DNA of 64,000 nucleotides, taken from Exilibacterium tricleocarpae (GTDB lineage: Bacteria; Pseudomonadota; Gammaproteobacteria; Pseudomonadales; Cellvibrionaceae). The notes below the pieces were generated by a model. That model did not search any database. It had not been told where the DNA came from and worked only from the letters and a program-made list of their open reading frames with translations. Each line of letters opens with the position of its first letter. Positions within the stretch are counted from its first letter, which is position 1. Of this stretch, positions 1-9,619 are shown in pieces. The stretch lies in NCBI RefSeq assembly GCF_007004655.1, contig NZ_ML660087.1, positions 419,733 through 483,732 on the forward strand, in the 5' to 3' direction. The position numbers were made by a program, and so were the translations under genes.

Positions 1-2
1 AC

Positions 3-890
3 ATCATCGATCCGCGGCCGTTTGAGGCCGCTGTGGCCAGTGCCGAGGCCGCCCTGACATCCGCCGAATCCCGCACCCGCCTGGCCAAGCTGGAGTGGCG
101 GCGGGCCGAGGGGCTGATCGCAAAGCAATTGATCTCCCAGAGCATCTACGACACCCGCCTCAACGACTACCGGGTAGCGGCGGCCAGTATCGACGCCGCC
201 CGGGCCGCCCTGCAGCAGGCGCAGTTGGACCTCGAATACGCCCATATCACAGCGCCGGTGGCCGGGCGCATCAGTCGCGCGGAAATAACCGCCGGCAATG
301 TCGTTGAGGCGGGGGCCAATGCGCCGGTGCTGACCACCATCATCGCCAATGATCGCCTCTACGCCGAGTTCGACGTCGATGAGCAGACTTATATCAAGGT
401 CGTGCGCGCCGGCGCCTTGGCCGGCACCGGTCCGGCGGCTGCCATGCCGGTGGAACTGACGCTCGCCGGGGACACCAGTGTGGTGTACCAAGGGCAAATT
501 CACGCCTTTGACAATCGCCTCGACACCCAGTCCGGCACCATCCGCGCCCGGGCCATTTTTGAAAACAGCGACGGCGCTCTGGTGCCCGGTATGTATGCCA
601 ATGTGCGCCTCGGCTCCGCCGAAAAAAATGACACCCTGCTGGTTAGCGAGCGCGCTATCGGCACGGATCAGGACCGCAAGTTTGTCTACACCGTCGATGC
701 CGCCGGCCGGGTGTCCTATCGCGAGGTCACACTCGGTCGCACCCTCGGCGGCCAGCGGGTCGTGCTGTCGGGCCTGGCGCCGGGCGAGCGGGTTATCGTC
801 AACGGCCTGCACCGGGTGCGCCCCGATATGCAGGTAGCGCCGGTGGATATCAGCACGGCGGCGCAAGACGGTCTGGTGGCCACTCGCTGA
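3..890 (+). CDS. RND efflux periplasmic adaptor (membrane fusion protein), 5' end missing
   Basis: This is the C-terminal two thirds of a HlyD/AcrA-type adaptor that links an inner-membrane RND pump to an outer-membrane channel. The frame is open from base 3, where it encodes IIDPRPFEA, a stretch that in this family lies in the first lipoyl half-motif; the true start is therefore upstream of the window. The GTG at 33 is an internal codon, not a start. An alpha-hairpin segment rich in Ala, Glu and Arg is followed by the second lipoyl half (LEYAHITAPVAGRISRAEI), then beta-barrel and membrane-proximal domains ending with the typical ERVIVNGLHRVRPDMQV. The pump gene follows after 221 bp on the same strand. 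The substrate cannot be told from sequence. Confidence 0.93.
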   Translation: MIDPRPFEAAVASAEAALTSAESRTRLAKLEWRRAEGLIAKQLISQSIYDTRLNDYRVAAASIDAARAALQQAQLDLEYAHITAPVAGRISRAEITAGNVVEAGANAPVLTTIIANDRLYAEFDVDEQTYIKVVRAGALAGTGPAAAMPVELTLAGDTSVVYQGQIHAFDNRLDTQSGTIRARAIFENSDGALVPGMYANVRLGSAEKNDTLLVSERAIGTDQDRKFVYTVDAAGRVSYREVTLGRTLGGQRVVLSGLAPGERVIVNGLHRVRPDMQVAPVDISTAAQDGLVATR

Positions 891-1111
891 GGTGCCGCCC
901 CGACTTTGATCTGCGCCTAATGGCGCCTGAAGCGAGCGCCATTCTGATCTGAGCCTACTCGCGGTTACAAACCTCGGCCTGGTTTGGAGCCGGCAGCACA
1001 GGTGGGAGTAGTGCCGAAAGTAACGACAGTGATGGCAGTAGTAGTGCCAGTAACGATAACGCCGGCAACAAAACCGATTCCGACAACGACAGTATCAAGA
1101 GAGCAACAACC

Positions 1112-4100
1112 ATGAATATTTCTAAAGCGTTTATCGATCGACCGATTCTCGCGGGCGTGCTGTCGGTCGGTATTTTCCTGGCCGGTCTTATTTCCATGTT
1201 CCAACTGCCGATTTCCGAATACCCGGAAGTGGTGCCGCCGACGGTGGTCGTCAATGCGTCGTTTCCCGGTGCCAACCCCGAGGTGGTGGCCGAAACGGTC
1301 GCCACGCCGTTGGAAGAAGAAATAAACGGGGTGGAGAACATGCTTTATATGTACTCCCAGTCGACCGCCGACGGCCTGGTAACGCTCACCGTCACCTTTG
1401 AAATCGGCACCGATCCGGACCTGGCGCAACAACTGGTACAAAACCGGGTGTCACAGGCGCTGCCCCGGCTGCCCGCCGTGACCCGGCAACTGGGTGTTAC
1501 AACGGTTAAGAGTTCGCCGGACCTGACAATGGTGGTGCACCTTACCTCGCCCAACGATCGCTACGATACCTTGTATCTGCGCAACTATGCCGTGTTGAAC
1601 GTAAAAGACGAACTGGCGCGTATCGAGGGTGTGGGTCAGGTGCGCCTGTTCGGCGCCGGCAACTACGCCATGCGCCTGTGGTTGAACCCGGAAAAAATTG
1701 CCGAGCGCGGCCTCAGTGCCGGTGAAGTCGTCGCCGCGGTGCGCGAGCAAAACGTGCAGGTTGCCGCCGGCGTGATAGGGGGTGCACCCTATGACGATGC
1801 CATTGAATTTCAACTACCGGTGAACGCCAAAGGCCGGCTGGAGACGCCGGAGGAGTTTGAAGACATCATCATTCGCGCCGACCGCGACGGCAAGATCACC
1901 CGCCTGCGCGATGTGGCACGCGTGGAACTGGGCGCTTCGGAGTATGCGCTGCGTTCCCTGTTGGACAACAAGCGCGCCGTCGCGCTGCCCATATTCCAGT
2001 CGCCGGGCGCCAATGCGATAGAGATTTCCAATAACGTGCGCGCCAGGATGGAGCAGTTGCGGGAGAACTTTCCCGAAGGTGTCGAGTACAGTGTGGTCTA
2101 CGATCCCACGGTGTTTGTCAGGGGCTCTATCAAAGCCGTAGTCAAGACGTTGTTGGAAGCGGTGGGCCTGGTGGTGCTGGTGGTGATTGTGTTCCTGCAG
2201 ACCTGGCGTGCCTCCATTATCCCGCTGCTGGCGGTGCCGGTTTCTATTGTGGGCACCTTTGCCCTGATGCATCTGTTTGGTTTCTCCATCAATGCGCTGT
2301 CACTGTTCGGTCTGGTGCTGTCGATTGGTATTGTCGTCGACGACGCCATCGTGGTGGTTGAAAACGTCGAGCGCAATATCGAAGAGGGTCTGCGCCCCCG
2401 AGAGGCCACCTATAAAGCGATGCAAGAGGTGAGCGGTCCGATTATCGCCATCTCGCTGACACTGGTGGCGGTGTTTGTTCCCATCGCATTTATCAGCGGT
2501 CTTACCGGACAGTTCTATAAACAGTTTGCCCTGACTATCGCCATCTCCACGATTATTTCCGCGTTTAATTCGTTGACCTTGAGTCCGGCATTGTCGGCCC
2601 TGTTGCTGCGCAGCCACACCGACAAGCAGGACGCCCTGACCCGGGGTATGAACAAAGTCTTCGGTGGTTTTTTTAACGGCTTCAACCGTTTTTTCAAACG
2701 CAGCTCCGTGGGTTACTCCAAAGGTGTTGGCGGTATCCTGGGTCACAAGTCCGCCGCGCTGGCGGTTTACGGTTTGTTGCTGGGGTTGACCTATTTTGGT
2801 TTCCAGCAGGTACCGCAGGGCTTCGTGCCGGTACAGGACAAGCAATACCTGGTCAGTTTTGCCCAGTTGCCGGACGGCGCGACGCTGGAGCGCACCGAGG
2901 CGGTGATGCGGGAAATGTCCGACATTGCCCTCAATGAACCGGGAGTGACCGGGGCGGTGGCGTTTCCCGGTCTGTCGATCAACGGTTTCACCAACAGTTC
3001 CAGCGCCGGCATCGTGTTTGTGACCCTCGATGATTTTGACAATCGCACCGACGACTCCCTGTCGGGCGTAGCCATTTCCCAGCGCTTGCAGGAGAAATTC
3101 GGCGCTGTCGATGAAGCATTTATCGCGATTTTCCCGCCGCCGCCGGTACAGGGGCTGGGGACCATTGGCGGCTTCAAACTGCAAATCCAGGATCGCACCG
3201 ACCGCGGCGATGAAGCGCTCAACGCCGCGCTCGGCGAGGTGTTACAAAAAGCTTACGCGGCGCCGGAACTGGCGGGTGTGTTTTCCAGTTACAAAATCAA
3301 CGTGCCGCAGTTGTACGCCGATCTCGATCGCACCAAGGCCAAACAGCTGGGGCTCAATATCAATGAGGTTTTCGAGGCGATGCAGATTTACCTGGGCTCG
3401 CTCTACATCAACGATTTCAACCAGTTCGGGCGCACGTATCGGGTGGTGGCCCAGGCGGATAAACCCTTCCGTTCCACGCCCGAGGATATTCTCAAGTTGA
3501 AGGTGCGCAACGACCGCGGCGATATGGTGCCGCTCGGCGCGGTGTTGACCGTCAGCGAAAGCTTCGGGCCGGAGAGCGCCGGGCGCTACAACGCCTTCCG
3601 CGCCGCCGATATCAACGGCAATGCGGCACCGGGTTACTCCAGTGGCCAAGCGCAGGTGGCCATCGCCGCTATTGTCGAGGAGACACTGCCCAAGGGTATG
3701 GACTTCGAGTGGACCGAATTGACTTACCAGCAGATACTGGCCGGCAATACCGCGGTGTTGGTTTTTCCGCTGGTGGTACTGTTGGTGTTTTTGGTGCTGG
3801 CCGCTCAGTATGAAAGCCTGACCCTGCCGCTGGCGGTGATTTTAATTGTGCCCATGAGTCTGCTGTCGGCCATTGCCGGTGTCTGGCTGAGCGGCGGCGA
3901 CAACAATATTTTTACCCAGATCAGTCTGTTTGTGCTGGTGGGGCTGGCGACCAAAAACGCGATTCTTATTGTTGAATTCGCCCGCGAACTGGAGACCCGG
4001 GGACGCGATATCGTAACCGCCGCCATCGAGGCTAGCCGGCTGCGCCTGCGCCCGATTCTGATGACATCTTTTGCCTTTATCATGGGTGTGCTGCCGATGG

Positions 4101-4285
4101 CGCTGTCCACCGGTGCCGGCGCCGAGATGCGCAATGCCATGGGCATCGCGGTGTTTTCGGGCATGCTGGGCGTCACTTTCTTCGGTTTGTTTTTGACGCC
4201 GTTGTTTTACGTGCTGCTGCGCAAGCTTGAGACGCGCAAGACGTCCACCCCGGCTGCACAGGAAAGTACGCGACTGGCCGCGTAG
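1112..4285 (+). CDS. RND multidrug efflux transporter, HAE1 family
   Basis: This is an inner-membrane proton-driven drug exporter of 1057 residues, the normal size for the AcrB/MexF group. It starts MNISKAFIDRPILAGVLSV, the usual first transmembrane helix. The proton-relay residues are present: the Asp pair in IGIVVDDAIVVVEN (about residues 410-411) and the Lys in LVGLATKNAILIVEFA (about 948). Two large periplasmic loops lie after TM1 and TM7. It forms an adaptor-pump pair with the gene upstream. No outer-membrane factor follows, so the pump probably uses a TolC-like channel encoded elsewhere. The 221-bp gap before it contains repeated AGTAACGA and TAGTGCC words and shows no clear terminator. 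Confidence 0.96.
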   Translation: MNISKAFIDRPILAGVLSVGIFLAGLISMFQLPISEYPEVVPPTVVVNASFPGANPEVVAETVATPLEEEINGVENMLYMYSQSTADGLVTLTVTFEIGTDPDLAQQLVQNRVSQALPRLPAVTRQLGVTTVKSSPDLTMVVHLTSPNDRYDTLYLRNYAVLNVKDELARIEGVGQVRLFGAGNYAMRLWLNPEKIAERGLSAGEVVAAVREQNVQVAAGVIGGAPYDDAIEFQLPVNAKGRLETPEEFEDIIIRADRDGKITRLRDVARVELGASEYALRSLLDNKRAVALPIFQSPGANAIEISNNVRARMEQLRENFPEGVEYSVVYDPTVFVRGSIKAVVKTLLEAVGLVVLVVIVFLQTWRASIIPLLAVPVSIVGTFALMHLFGFSINALSLFGLVLSIGIVVDDAIVVVENVERNIEEGLRPREATYKAMQEVSGPIIAISLTLVAVFVPIAFISGLTGQFYKQFALTIAISTIISAFNSLTLSPALSALLLRSHTDKQDALTRGMNKVFGGFFNGFNRFFKRSSVGYSKGVGGILGHKSAALAVYGLLLGLTYFGFQQVPQGFVPVQDKQYLVSFAQLPDGATLERTEAVMREMSDIALNEPGVTGAVAFPGLSINGFTNSSSAGIVFVTLDDFDNRTDDSLSGVAISQRLQEKFGAVDEAFIAIFPPPPVQGLGTIGGFKLQIQDRTDRGDEALNAALGEVLQKAYAAPELAGVFSSYKINVPQLYADLDRTKAKQLGLNINEVFEAMQIYLGSLYINDFNQFGRTYRVVAQADKPFRSTPEDILKLKVRNDRGDMVPLGAVLTVSESFGPESAGRYNAFRAADINGNAAPGYSSGQAQVAIAAIVEETLPKGMDFEWTELTYQQILAGNTAVLVFPLVVLLVFLVLAAQYESLTLPLAVILIVPMSLLSAIAGVWLSGGDNNIFTQISLFVLVGLATKNAILIVEFARELETRGRDIVTAAIEASRLRLRPILMTSFAFIMGVLPMALSTGAGAEMRNAMGIAVFSGMLGVTFFGLFLTPLFYVLLRKLETRKTSTPAAQESTRLAA

Positions 4286-4754
4286 ATTTAACACTGACGC
4301 TACGCGGCCCGGTGCTGTTGATACTGACAGACCGGTGGTTTGTTTGGCCGCTGTCAAAGGCAAGACCGGCCGCCCCCATGCAACCGCGCCGGCGGTATTC
4401 CCAGTGCCAGGCTTGGCGCGGTTTCTCACCGTACGCCGCTTTGGCAGCGGTATCGATAATTTTCCGGCTGTGTTTGACGCCGGGCGCGGGCTCGGGATCG
4501 TCCCGCGTAAAAGCGTAGCAGCTTTTGGTGAATCATCTGGATGAAGTTTATGGTGCGCCAGCGGTGGTTGTCAGGAAAAGGACCAACGCCTGAGCAAAGA
4601 AAACTTTCGCGCCGTATTTTTTCCGCGTTGTAAAAAGCAATGAACTTTTTCCGGCGCAGTGCCGTATACGTACGCGTTGGTGAAACACCAACTCATTGAC
4701 GTTGTATTTTGTTGCTTTTTATGACACCGACCATCCCGATGGAGGGAAAAAATA
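4286..4754. other. Intergenic region without a recognised gene
   Basis: No open frame here resembles a known family on either strand. A short perfect hairpin (GTTGGTG, AAA loop, CACCAAC) lies at 4676-4692, just before a weak promoter-like sequence and the fasciclin gene. The upstream half has the base composition of coding DNA and could be gene remains, but no family could be named. Confidence 0.4.
4696..4724 (+). promoter_or_regulatory. Possible sigma-70 promoter of the fasciclin gene
   Basis: TTGACG at 4696 is followed 17 bases later by TTATGA. The -35 fits the consensus well and the -10 poorly. The location, about 30 bases before the GGAGGG ribosome binding site at 4740, is sensible. A 7-bp hairpin ends just upstream. 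Confidence 0.35.
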
Positions 4755-5342
4755 ATGAAGAGTTTGTATAGGGTATTAGCAGCCAGGCAGCGCGTCCTGG
4801 CCGGCGCTGTGACCGTTTTACTGATGTTGATGATGTCCACCTCGGCGCACGCCTGGCGCTACTACACCAAGTTGTCGGACGTGCTCGACAGCAACGGCTT
4901 CGGCACCTTGAAGTTTGCTTTGGACACGACCAATTTAACCTCGGTGCTGGACGAAAACCGGGTGACCTTGTTTGCGCCCACCGACGATGTTTTCGAGGCG
5001 ACAGCGGCGGCGTTAGGGTGTTCGGATGCCCTGGATTTGGCCACCCGGTTGATCAACCTGCAGGTGGGTGATACCGATGCGCTGACCGCCATTCTTACTT
5101 ATCACGCCACGCTGTATACCGTGAGGGGTAAATCCCGCCTGCTGCGGGCCGGCTCGCTGCACACTGTCAATGGCGGCAGCATCCAGACCGGTGTCAATCA
5201 GGGTGGCCTGTTCGTCCAGGGCGATGCCAATGCCACGGCCTCGCAGATTACGGTCGACGGTATTTCCGGCTACCGCTGGGTGGTTTATCCGATTAACCAG
5301 ATATTGTTGCCGATTGCGCCGCCTGCTGATCTTTGTAGCTGA
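4755..5342 (+). CDS. Secreted fasciclin (FAS1) domain protein
   Basis: The protein has 195 residues. A signal peptide with a long hydrophobic core (VTVLLMLMMSTSAHA) ends at the AHA-W cleavage site near residue 33, so it is exported. The rest is one FAS1 domain: the first conserved block is VTLFAPTDDVFEA, with a ILTYHATLYTV segment and the closing block VYPINQILLPI. FAS1 proteins usually act in surface adhesion or matrix interaction, and the partner here is unknown. The start is set by a strong GGAGGG site 8 bases upstream. The gene stands alone and is followed directly by the 79-bp repeat array. Confidence 0.88.
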   Translation: MKSLYRVLAARQRVLAGAVTVLLMLMMSTSAHAWRYYTKLSDVLDSNGFGTLKFALDTTNLTSVLDENRVTLFAPTDDVFEATAAALGCSDALDLATRLINLQVGDTDALTAILTYHATLYTVRGKSRLLRAGSLHTVNGGSIQTGVNQGGLFVQGDANATASQITVDGISGYRWVVYPINQILLPIAPPADLCS

Positions 5343-5362
5343 GGATAAGAGGGCAGGTTATC

Positions 5363-5836
5363 GGCACCAACAGCGCTGGCACGGTGTGGGGACGTAACTT
5401 TAGTTGCGTCCCCTTAGCATGGTGCCACTCCCCTTTTTAGAGGCACCGCTCCCGGCGGCACGGTGCGGGGACGTAACTTCAGTTGCGTCCCCTTAGAATG
5501 GTGCCACTTCACTTTTTTATGGCACCAACTGCGGTGGCACGGTGCGGGGACGTAACTTTAGTTGCGTCCCCTTAGAATGGTGCCTCCTCACTTCTTTATG
5601 GCACCAACTGCGGTGGCACGGTGCGGGGACGTAACTTCAGTTGCGTCCCCTTAGAATGGTGCCACCTCACTTCTTTATGGCACCAACTGCGGTGGCAAGG
5701 TGCGGGGACGTAACTTCAGTTGCGTCCCCTTAGAATGGTGCCACTTCACTCCTTCATGGCACCAACTGCGGTGGCACGGTGCGGGGACGTAACTTCAGTT
5801 GCGTCCCCATAGAATGGTGCCACTCCACTTCTTTAT
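5363..5836. repeat. 79-bp tandem repeat, six copies, each with a nested hairpin
   Basis: Six head-to-tail units of exactly 79 bp start at 5363, 5442, 5521, 5600, 5679 and 5758; the GGGG landmarks fall at 5388, 5467, 5546, 5625, 5704 and 5783. Each unit holds an inner hairpin of GGGGACGTAAC and GTTGCGTCCCC with a TTCA or TTTA loop and one G-T type mismatch, inside an outer TGGCAC and GGTGCCA pair. The first unit is the most divergent and later units are nearly identical. There are no unique spacers, so this is not CRISPR. Single copies of the same hairpin occur at 25266 and 30801. It resembles REP/BIME DNA, but no REP-associated transposase is in the window. Confidence 0.93.
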
Positions 5837-5900
5837 AGCACCACTTGCCACCGGAAAAGGGGGCTTCGTTGACCGGGAGTGGTTCCCTTCGAGGAGGACA

Positions 5901-5949
5901 GAGTGCCTGAATTTAGACCAGAAAAAGCCTGGTCAAAATTCAGGCACTC
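5901..5949. repeat. 21-bp-arm hairpin with GACCAG...CTGGTC core
   Basis: The left arm (5901-5921) and right arm (5929-5949) pair with one mismatch around the loop AAAAAGC. The same core and an almost identical loop recur at 30922-30984 with different outer arms. On the right it runs into GTCCCCGCACCGTGCC, the end motif of the GGGGACG repeat family, so the two hairpin types travel together. Confidence 0.85.
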
Positions 5950-6120
5950 AGTCCCCGCACCGTGCCGCCGGGAGAGGCGCCCCCCTAACGGGGAGCAGTT
6001 CCCTGTACCATGCACCGGATTTTAGTCTGCAGACCCACATCTCCTCCAACCGCTTATTGACACTCTTTACAACAACTCTCCAAAAGCTGTTAGACTGTGA
6101 TCCCCGATATCTGACAGCGG

Positions 6121-7422
6121 ATGGTGATTATGGAAAAAGTACATACGGAGGCCGAGCCTGCCCGTACAAAGGAAGTTTCTAAAAATTATCGCATCTACGT
6201 TCTCGCTATTCTCACACTGGTTTATACCTTCAACTTTATCGACCGCCAGATCCTGGTCATTCTGCAGGAATCGGTAAAAGCCGAATTACAGCTCTCCGAC
6301 GCCCAACTCGGGTTGCTCACCGGGCTCGCCTTCGCCGTTTTCTATGTCAGTCTGGGCATTCCTATCGCACGCTGGGCCGACCGCGGCAACCGCCGCGATA
6401 TTATCGCTCTGGCGATTACCGTCTGGAGCGGCATGACGGTGCTGTGCGGGATGGCCCAGAATTATCTCCAACTGCTGTTGTACCGCATCGGCGTCGGGGT
6501 CGGCGAAGCCGGTTGCAGTCCGCCCGCCCACTCGATGATATCCGACTATTTTCCACCGCAGCAGCGCGCCACAGCCATGTCCGTATACTCCATGGGGGTC
6601 TATATCGGGATTTTGGCGGGTTTTCTCATCGGGGGCTGGGTCAACCAGATGTTCGGTTGGCGCATGGCCTTTTTTCTGGTGGGGGCGCCGGGTCTGCTGG
6701 TGGCGCTGGTGTTGCGCCTGACCGTGCGGGAACCGGTGCGCGGTATGTACGATGGCGGCACCGAAGCCGCGCCACCGAGTTTTCGTGCGACCATGGCGGC
6801 GCTGTGGCAGTTGCGCTCGTTTCGCTATTTTTCCCTGGGTACCGCCCTGGCGGCGTTTACCAGTTACGGCATCGGCAATTTTATGCCGTCTTTTTTAATC
6901 CGCTTTCACGGCTTTGACAGCTTGCAGACCGGTGCCAGCCTGGCGCTGGCCTCCGGTATCGGCGGCGGTCTGGGCACTATCTGCGGGGGCATAATAGCGG
7001 ATCGCAAGGGTGCCGCCGATAAGCGCTGGTACCTGTGGGTGTCGGTCATAACACAGATAATGAATGTGCCGCTGATACTGGCCGGGTTGTTTGCCGGCGG
7101 GGCAACGGCAGCGCTCGTCTTTATCTTTTGCGCCACCTTTACCGGCGCCTGTTACCTGGGGCCGACACTGGCAATTACCCACACCCTGGTCAAGCCCCGC
7201 ATGCGCGCCATGGCCTCGGCGGTGTTGTTTCTGATTCTGAATTTGATCGGACTGGGTTTCGGACCCTTGACCGTCGGCTTGCTGAGTGATTTTCTGGTGG
7301 CGACCCACGGGGCTGAATCACTGCGTTACTCGATGGCGATCGTTGCCTTGATGGCCCTGGTTGCGGCGCTGTGCTTTTTTATGGGTGCGCGCAGACTGCC
7401 CGGCGATCTGGCGCGGTCCTGA
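6121..7422 (+). CDS. MFS transporter, Spinster-like
   Basis: This is a 12-helix major facilitator of 433 residues. The first helix carries YTFNFIDRQILVILQ and the loop after helix 2 has IPIARWADRGNRR, both typical of the Spinster-type group that includes many bacterial organic anion or lipid permeases. Helix 5 contains MGVYIGILAGFLIGGW. Two starts are possible: ATG at 6121, or ATG at 6130 (MEKVHTEAEPA); neither has a strong ribosome site. The gene stands alone between the repeat region and nadA, and no substrate is indicated by its neighbours. Confidence 0.9.
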   Translation: MVIMEKVHTEAEPARTKEVSKNYRIYVLAILTLVYTFNFIDRQILVILQESVKAELQLSDAQLGLLTGLAFAVFYVSLGIPIARWADRGNRRDIIALAITVWSGMTVLCGMAQNYLQLLLYRIGVGVGEAGCSPPAHSMISDYFPPQQRATAMSVYSMGVYIGILAGFLIGGWVNQMFGWRMAFFLVGAPGLLVALVLRLTVREPVRGMYDGGTEAAPPSFRATMAALWQLRSFRYFSLGTALAAFTSYGIGNFMPSFLIRFHGFDSLQTGASLALASGIGGGLGTICGGIIADRKGAADKRWYLWVSVITQIMNVPLILAGLFAGGATAALVFIFCATFTGACYLGPTLAITHTLVKPRMRAMASAVLFLILNLIGLGFGPLTVGLLSDFLVATHGAESLRYSMAIVALMALVAALCFFMGARRLPGDLARS

Positions 7423-7502
7423 ATTTGATCCGGCTAAGTATTTGGCCATTTACAGTCCCGTGCTTATACCCATGCAGCGCTCAAGGTTTAACCGGGGTTT
7501 TT

Positions 7503-7529
7503 CTGCACCCGTGCAGATTGTGCTATAGT
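7503..7529 (+). promoter_or_regulatory. Possible nadA promoter with a small palindrome
   Basis: TATAGT at 7524-7529 is a good -10 box about 40 bases before the nadA ATG. The -35 area is poor. Directly upstream lies the palindrome CTGCACCCGTGCAG (7503-7516), which could be an operator. NrtR- or NadR-type control of NAD genes is known in bacteria, but this sequence could not be assigned to a regulator. Confidence 0.3.
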
Positions 7530-7565
7530 AAGCGGCCATTTAGGAGTGCGTGAGCTGTAGTCAGT

Positions 7566-8624
7566 ATGTCCGTCATCGCCAAGGTGCCGACAGGGGCCGA
7601 TCCCACTGCGCGGGACCTCGTTAAAGAACACCTGGCCAAGCTGCAGGTGAGACCGCAATACTCACCCGCCGAGCAGCAGGTGCTCAAAGACCGTATCAAA
7701 GCGCTGTTGGTTGCGCAAAACGCCGTCGTTGTGGCCCATTACTATACCGACCCGGTGGTACAGGCGCTGGCGGAGGAAACCGGCGGCTGTGTCTCCGATT
7801 CGCTGGAAATGGCCCGCTTCGGCAAACAGCATCCGGCCGATATCCTGATCGTCGCCGGCGTCAAGTTTATGGGCGAGACAGCGAAGATACTCACGCCGCA
7901 CAAAAAAGTCATTATGCCCACCCTGGAGGCCACCTGTTCCCTGGACCTCGGTTGCCCGGCGGATGAGTTTTCGGCGTTTTGCGACCAACACCCCGACCGC
8001 ACGGTTGTTGTCTACGCCAATACCTCGGCGGCGGTAAAAGCCCGGTCCGACTGGGTCGTGACCTCGAGTATCGCACGGGATTTGATTGATCACCTGGATG
8101 CCCGCGGCGAGAAAATTATCTGGGCCCCGGACAAGCACCTGGGCAGTTACGTACAGCGGGAGACGGGCGCCGATATGATTCTCTGGGACGGTGCCTGCAT
8201 CGTCCACGAGGAATTCAAAGCCAAAGGCGTGGCAGATCTGAAAACCCTCTATCCGGATGCGGCGGTGCTGGTGCACCCGGAATCGCCCCAAGCGGTGGTG
8301 GAATTAGCCGATGTCGTGGGCTCCACCTCGCAGTTGATCAAAGCTTCCCAGTCCCTGCCCAACCCGCAGTTTATCGTGGCCACTGACCAGGGGATTTTCT
8401 ATAAAATGCAGCAGCTGTCCCCGCAGAAGGAATTTCATATCGCCCCCACCGCCGGCAGCGGTGCGACCTGCCGCAGTTGCGCCAACTGTCCGTGGATGGC
8501 GATGAACAGCCTCGACAGCCTGCTCGGCGCCCTCGAGCACGGTGGCGACGAGATTCACGTCGATCCGGCGCTGGCCGAGCGGGCGATGGTGCCGCTGCAG
8601 CGGATGCTGGATTTCAAAGCCTGA
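7566..8624 (+). CDS. nadA: Quinolinate synthase A
   Basis: This enzyme condenses iminoaspartate with dihydroxyacetone phosphate to make quinolinate in de novo NAD synthesis, using a [4Fe-4S] cluster. The 352-residue length matches the E. coli-type enzyme. Conserved elements include [12 protein letters not shown] near residue 60, [11 protein letters not shown] (Cys 124 and 130), GACIVHEEF, and the C-terminal [10 protein letters not shown] (Cys 302, 305 and 308). The cluster ligands are expected to be one Cys from each of these last three blocks. The start ATG at 7566 follows AGT directly and has no strong ribosome site. nadB and nadC are not in the window. Confidence 0.97.
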   Translation: MSVIAKVPTGADPTARDLVKEHLAKLQVRPQYSPAEQQVLKDRIKALLVAQNAVVVAHYYTDPVVQALAEETGGCVSDSLEMARFGKQHPADILIVAGVKFMGETAKILTPHKKVIMPTLEATCSLDLGCPADEFSAFCDQHPDRTVVVYANTSAAVKARSDWVVTSSIARDLIDHLDARGEKIIWAPDKHLGSYVQRETGADMILWDGACIVHEEFKAKGVADLKTLYPDAAVLVHPESPQAVVELADVVGSTSQLIKASQSLPNPQFIVATDQGIFYKMQQLSPQKEFHIAPTAGSGATCRSCANCPWMAMNSLDSLLGALEHGGDEIHVDPALAERAMVPLQRMLDFKA

Positions 8625-8727
8625 GTGTTGTTGAACCGTTAGGCCGGTTCCCGCTGCCGTGCCTCAGACCTTCTTCGTCCGGCCTCTTAGCGATTCATTT
8701 GTGATGGCCTGACCGCTGCCCGTTTCG

Positions 8728-9234
8728 TTACTGTTGGTCAGCCTGTTGCCGGTGCTGGCGGCGTACCCGCTGTTTGATCTTGCGGCGTTGTTCCGGGGTC
8801 AGTTGCCGCCAGCGCTCGCGCAGGGACTGGCGCTGTGCTGCCGGCAGATCTTTGAATTGTGCATAGATATCGCGCAGGCGCTGTTGCTCGTCGGGTTGCA
8901 GTTGCTTGAACTGCTGATAGCGCTGGCGGATGTGCCGCCTTTGGTCGACCGGCAGTGCCAGCCAGCGCTTGAAGCGTTGCCGGGCGTTGCGCTTTTGCTC
9001 AGGGCTCATAGCCAGCCAGCGCTGTGCACTGCGGTGAAGTTTGTGGCGTTTTTGGTTGGGCAGGCTGTCCCAGTCGGCGGCGTGATGTTGTAAGACTCTC
9101 TGTTCGGCGCGGTTGAGTTGTTGCCACTCGAGTGGGGCGTCTGCGTTTGCGCTAGCGCTCAGGCATACAGTGGCCAACAGCCAAACTGCCAGTGATCGTG
9201 CTGCCCGGCGTAGACTAGGCGCCATGATTCTCAT
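8728..9234 (-). CDS. DUF3106 protein, secreted
   Basis: This protein has about 168 residues. The N-terminus RRAARSLAVWLLATVCLSASANADAP is a signal peptide with cleavage likely after ANA or ADA. The remainder is a series of short helical repeats built on patterns such as LSPEQ(K/R)...RF..W..LP..(Q/R)R, ending in a very basic Arg/Gln/Lys tail, as in DUF3106. The start at 9234 (MRIM) lies inside the end of the DUF3619 gene (overlap 20 bp); a second ATG lies at 9225. It is the third gene of a sigma factor operon. Its function is not known; the repeats and envelope location would fit a periplasmic sensor role for the sigma factor, but that is inference. Confidence 0.8.
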   Translation of the reverse strand: MRIMAPSLRRAARSLAVWLLATVCLSASANADAPLEWQQLNRAEQRVLQHHAADWDSLPNQKRHKLHRSAQRWLAMSPEQKRNARQRFKRWLALPVDQRRHIRQRYQQFKQLQPDEQQRLRDIYAQFKDLPAAQRQSLRERWRQLTPEQRRKIKQRVRRQHRQQADQQ

Positions 9235-9619
9235 CGCCCGACGCGGTGTCGATGCCTTCCCCGGACAGCCAGTGGTAGAACTCCAACTCATCAAAAAATT
9301 CCGGTTCCGCCTGGTCTTCCAGCAGGCCATCGGCAAAACCGTCCTCTGACAGAATAGTCGTCGGTCCCGCGTCGCTGCTATCGGGCTGCCAAAGCGCCAC
9401 CGCCAGGACGCCGACCGCGGCTGCAGCGAGGCCGCCGCGCCACCAGGTTGCCGCCGTAAACCGCTGCCGTGGCCGATCCCGTTGTGCCAGCGCCGCCCGC
9501 CGCGCCTGCTCGAGATGCGAGTTGGTGGCGCTGTCAATGCGATCGGCCTCCGCGTCCAGTTGCTGTCTGGCCCGATCCAGCCAGGGGTCGGCCAACTGCT
9601 CTCGCTGTTTCACTGTCAT
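9215..9619 (-). CDS. DUF3619-like membrane protein, possible anti-sigma partner
   Basis: This is a 134-residue protein. The first 55 or so residues are charged and helical (TVKQREQLADPWLDRARQQL and following). One transmembrane helix (WWRGGLAAAAVGVLAVALWQ) comes next, then an acidic periplasmic tail rich in Asp and Glu. This is the layout of a small single-pass anti-sigma factor. The start codon overlaps the sigma factor stop as ATGA (9616-9619), so the two are translationally coupled. Assignment to DUF3619 rests on layout and context rather than a profile match. Confidence 0.72.
   Translation of the reverse strand: MTVKQREQLADPWLDRARQQLDAEADRIDSATNSHLEQARRAALAQRDRPRQRFTAATWWRGGLAAAAVGVLAVALWQPDSSDAGPTTILSEDGFADGLLEDQAEPEFFDELEFYHWLSGEGIDTASGDENHGA

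Noticed and set aside
5363..5836. Possible CRISPR array
   Set aside because: The units are continuous 79-bp repeats with no unique spacers, and no cas gene is near.
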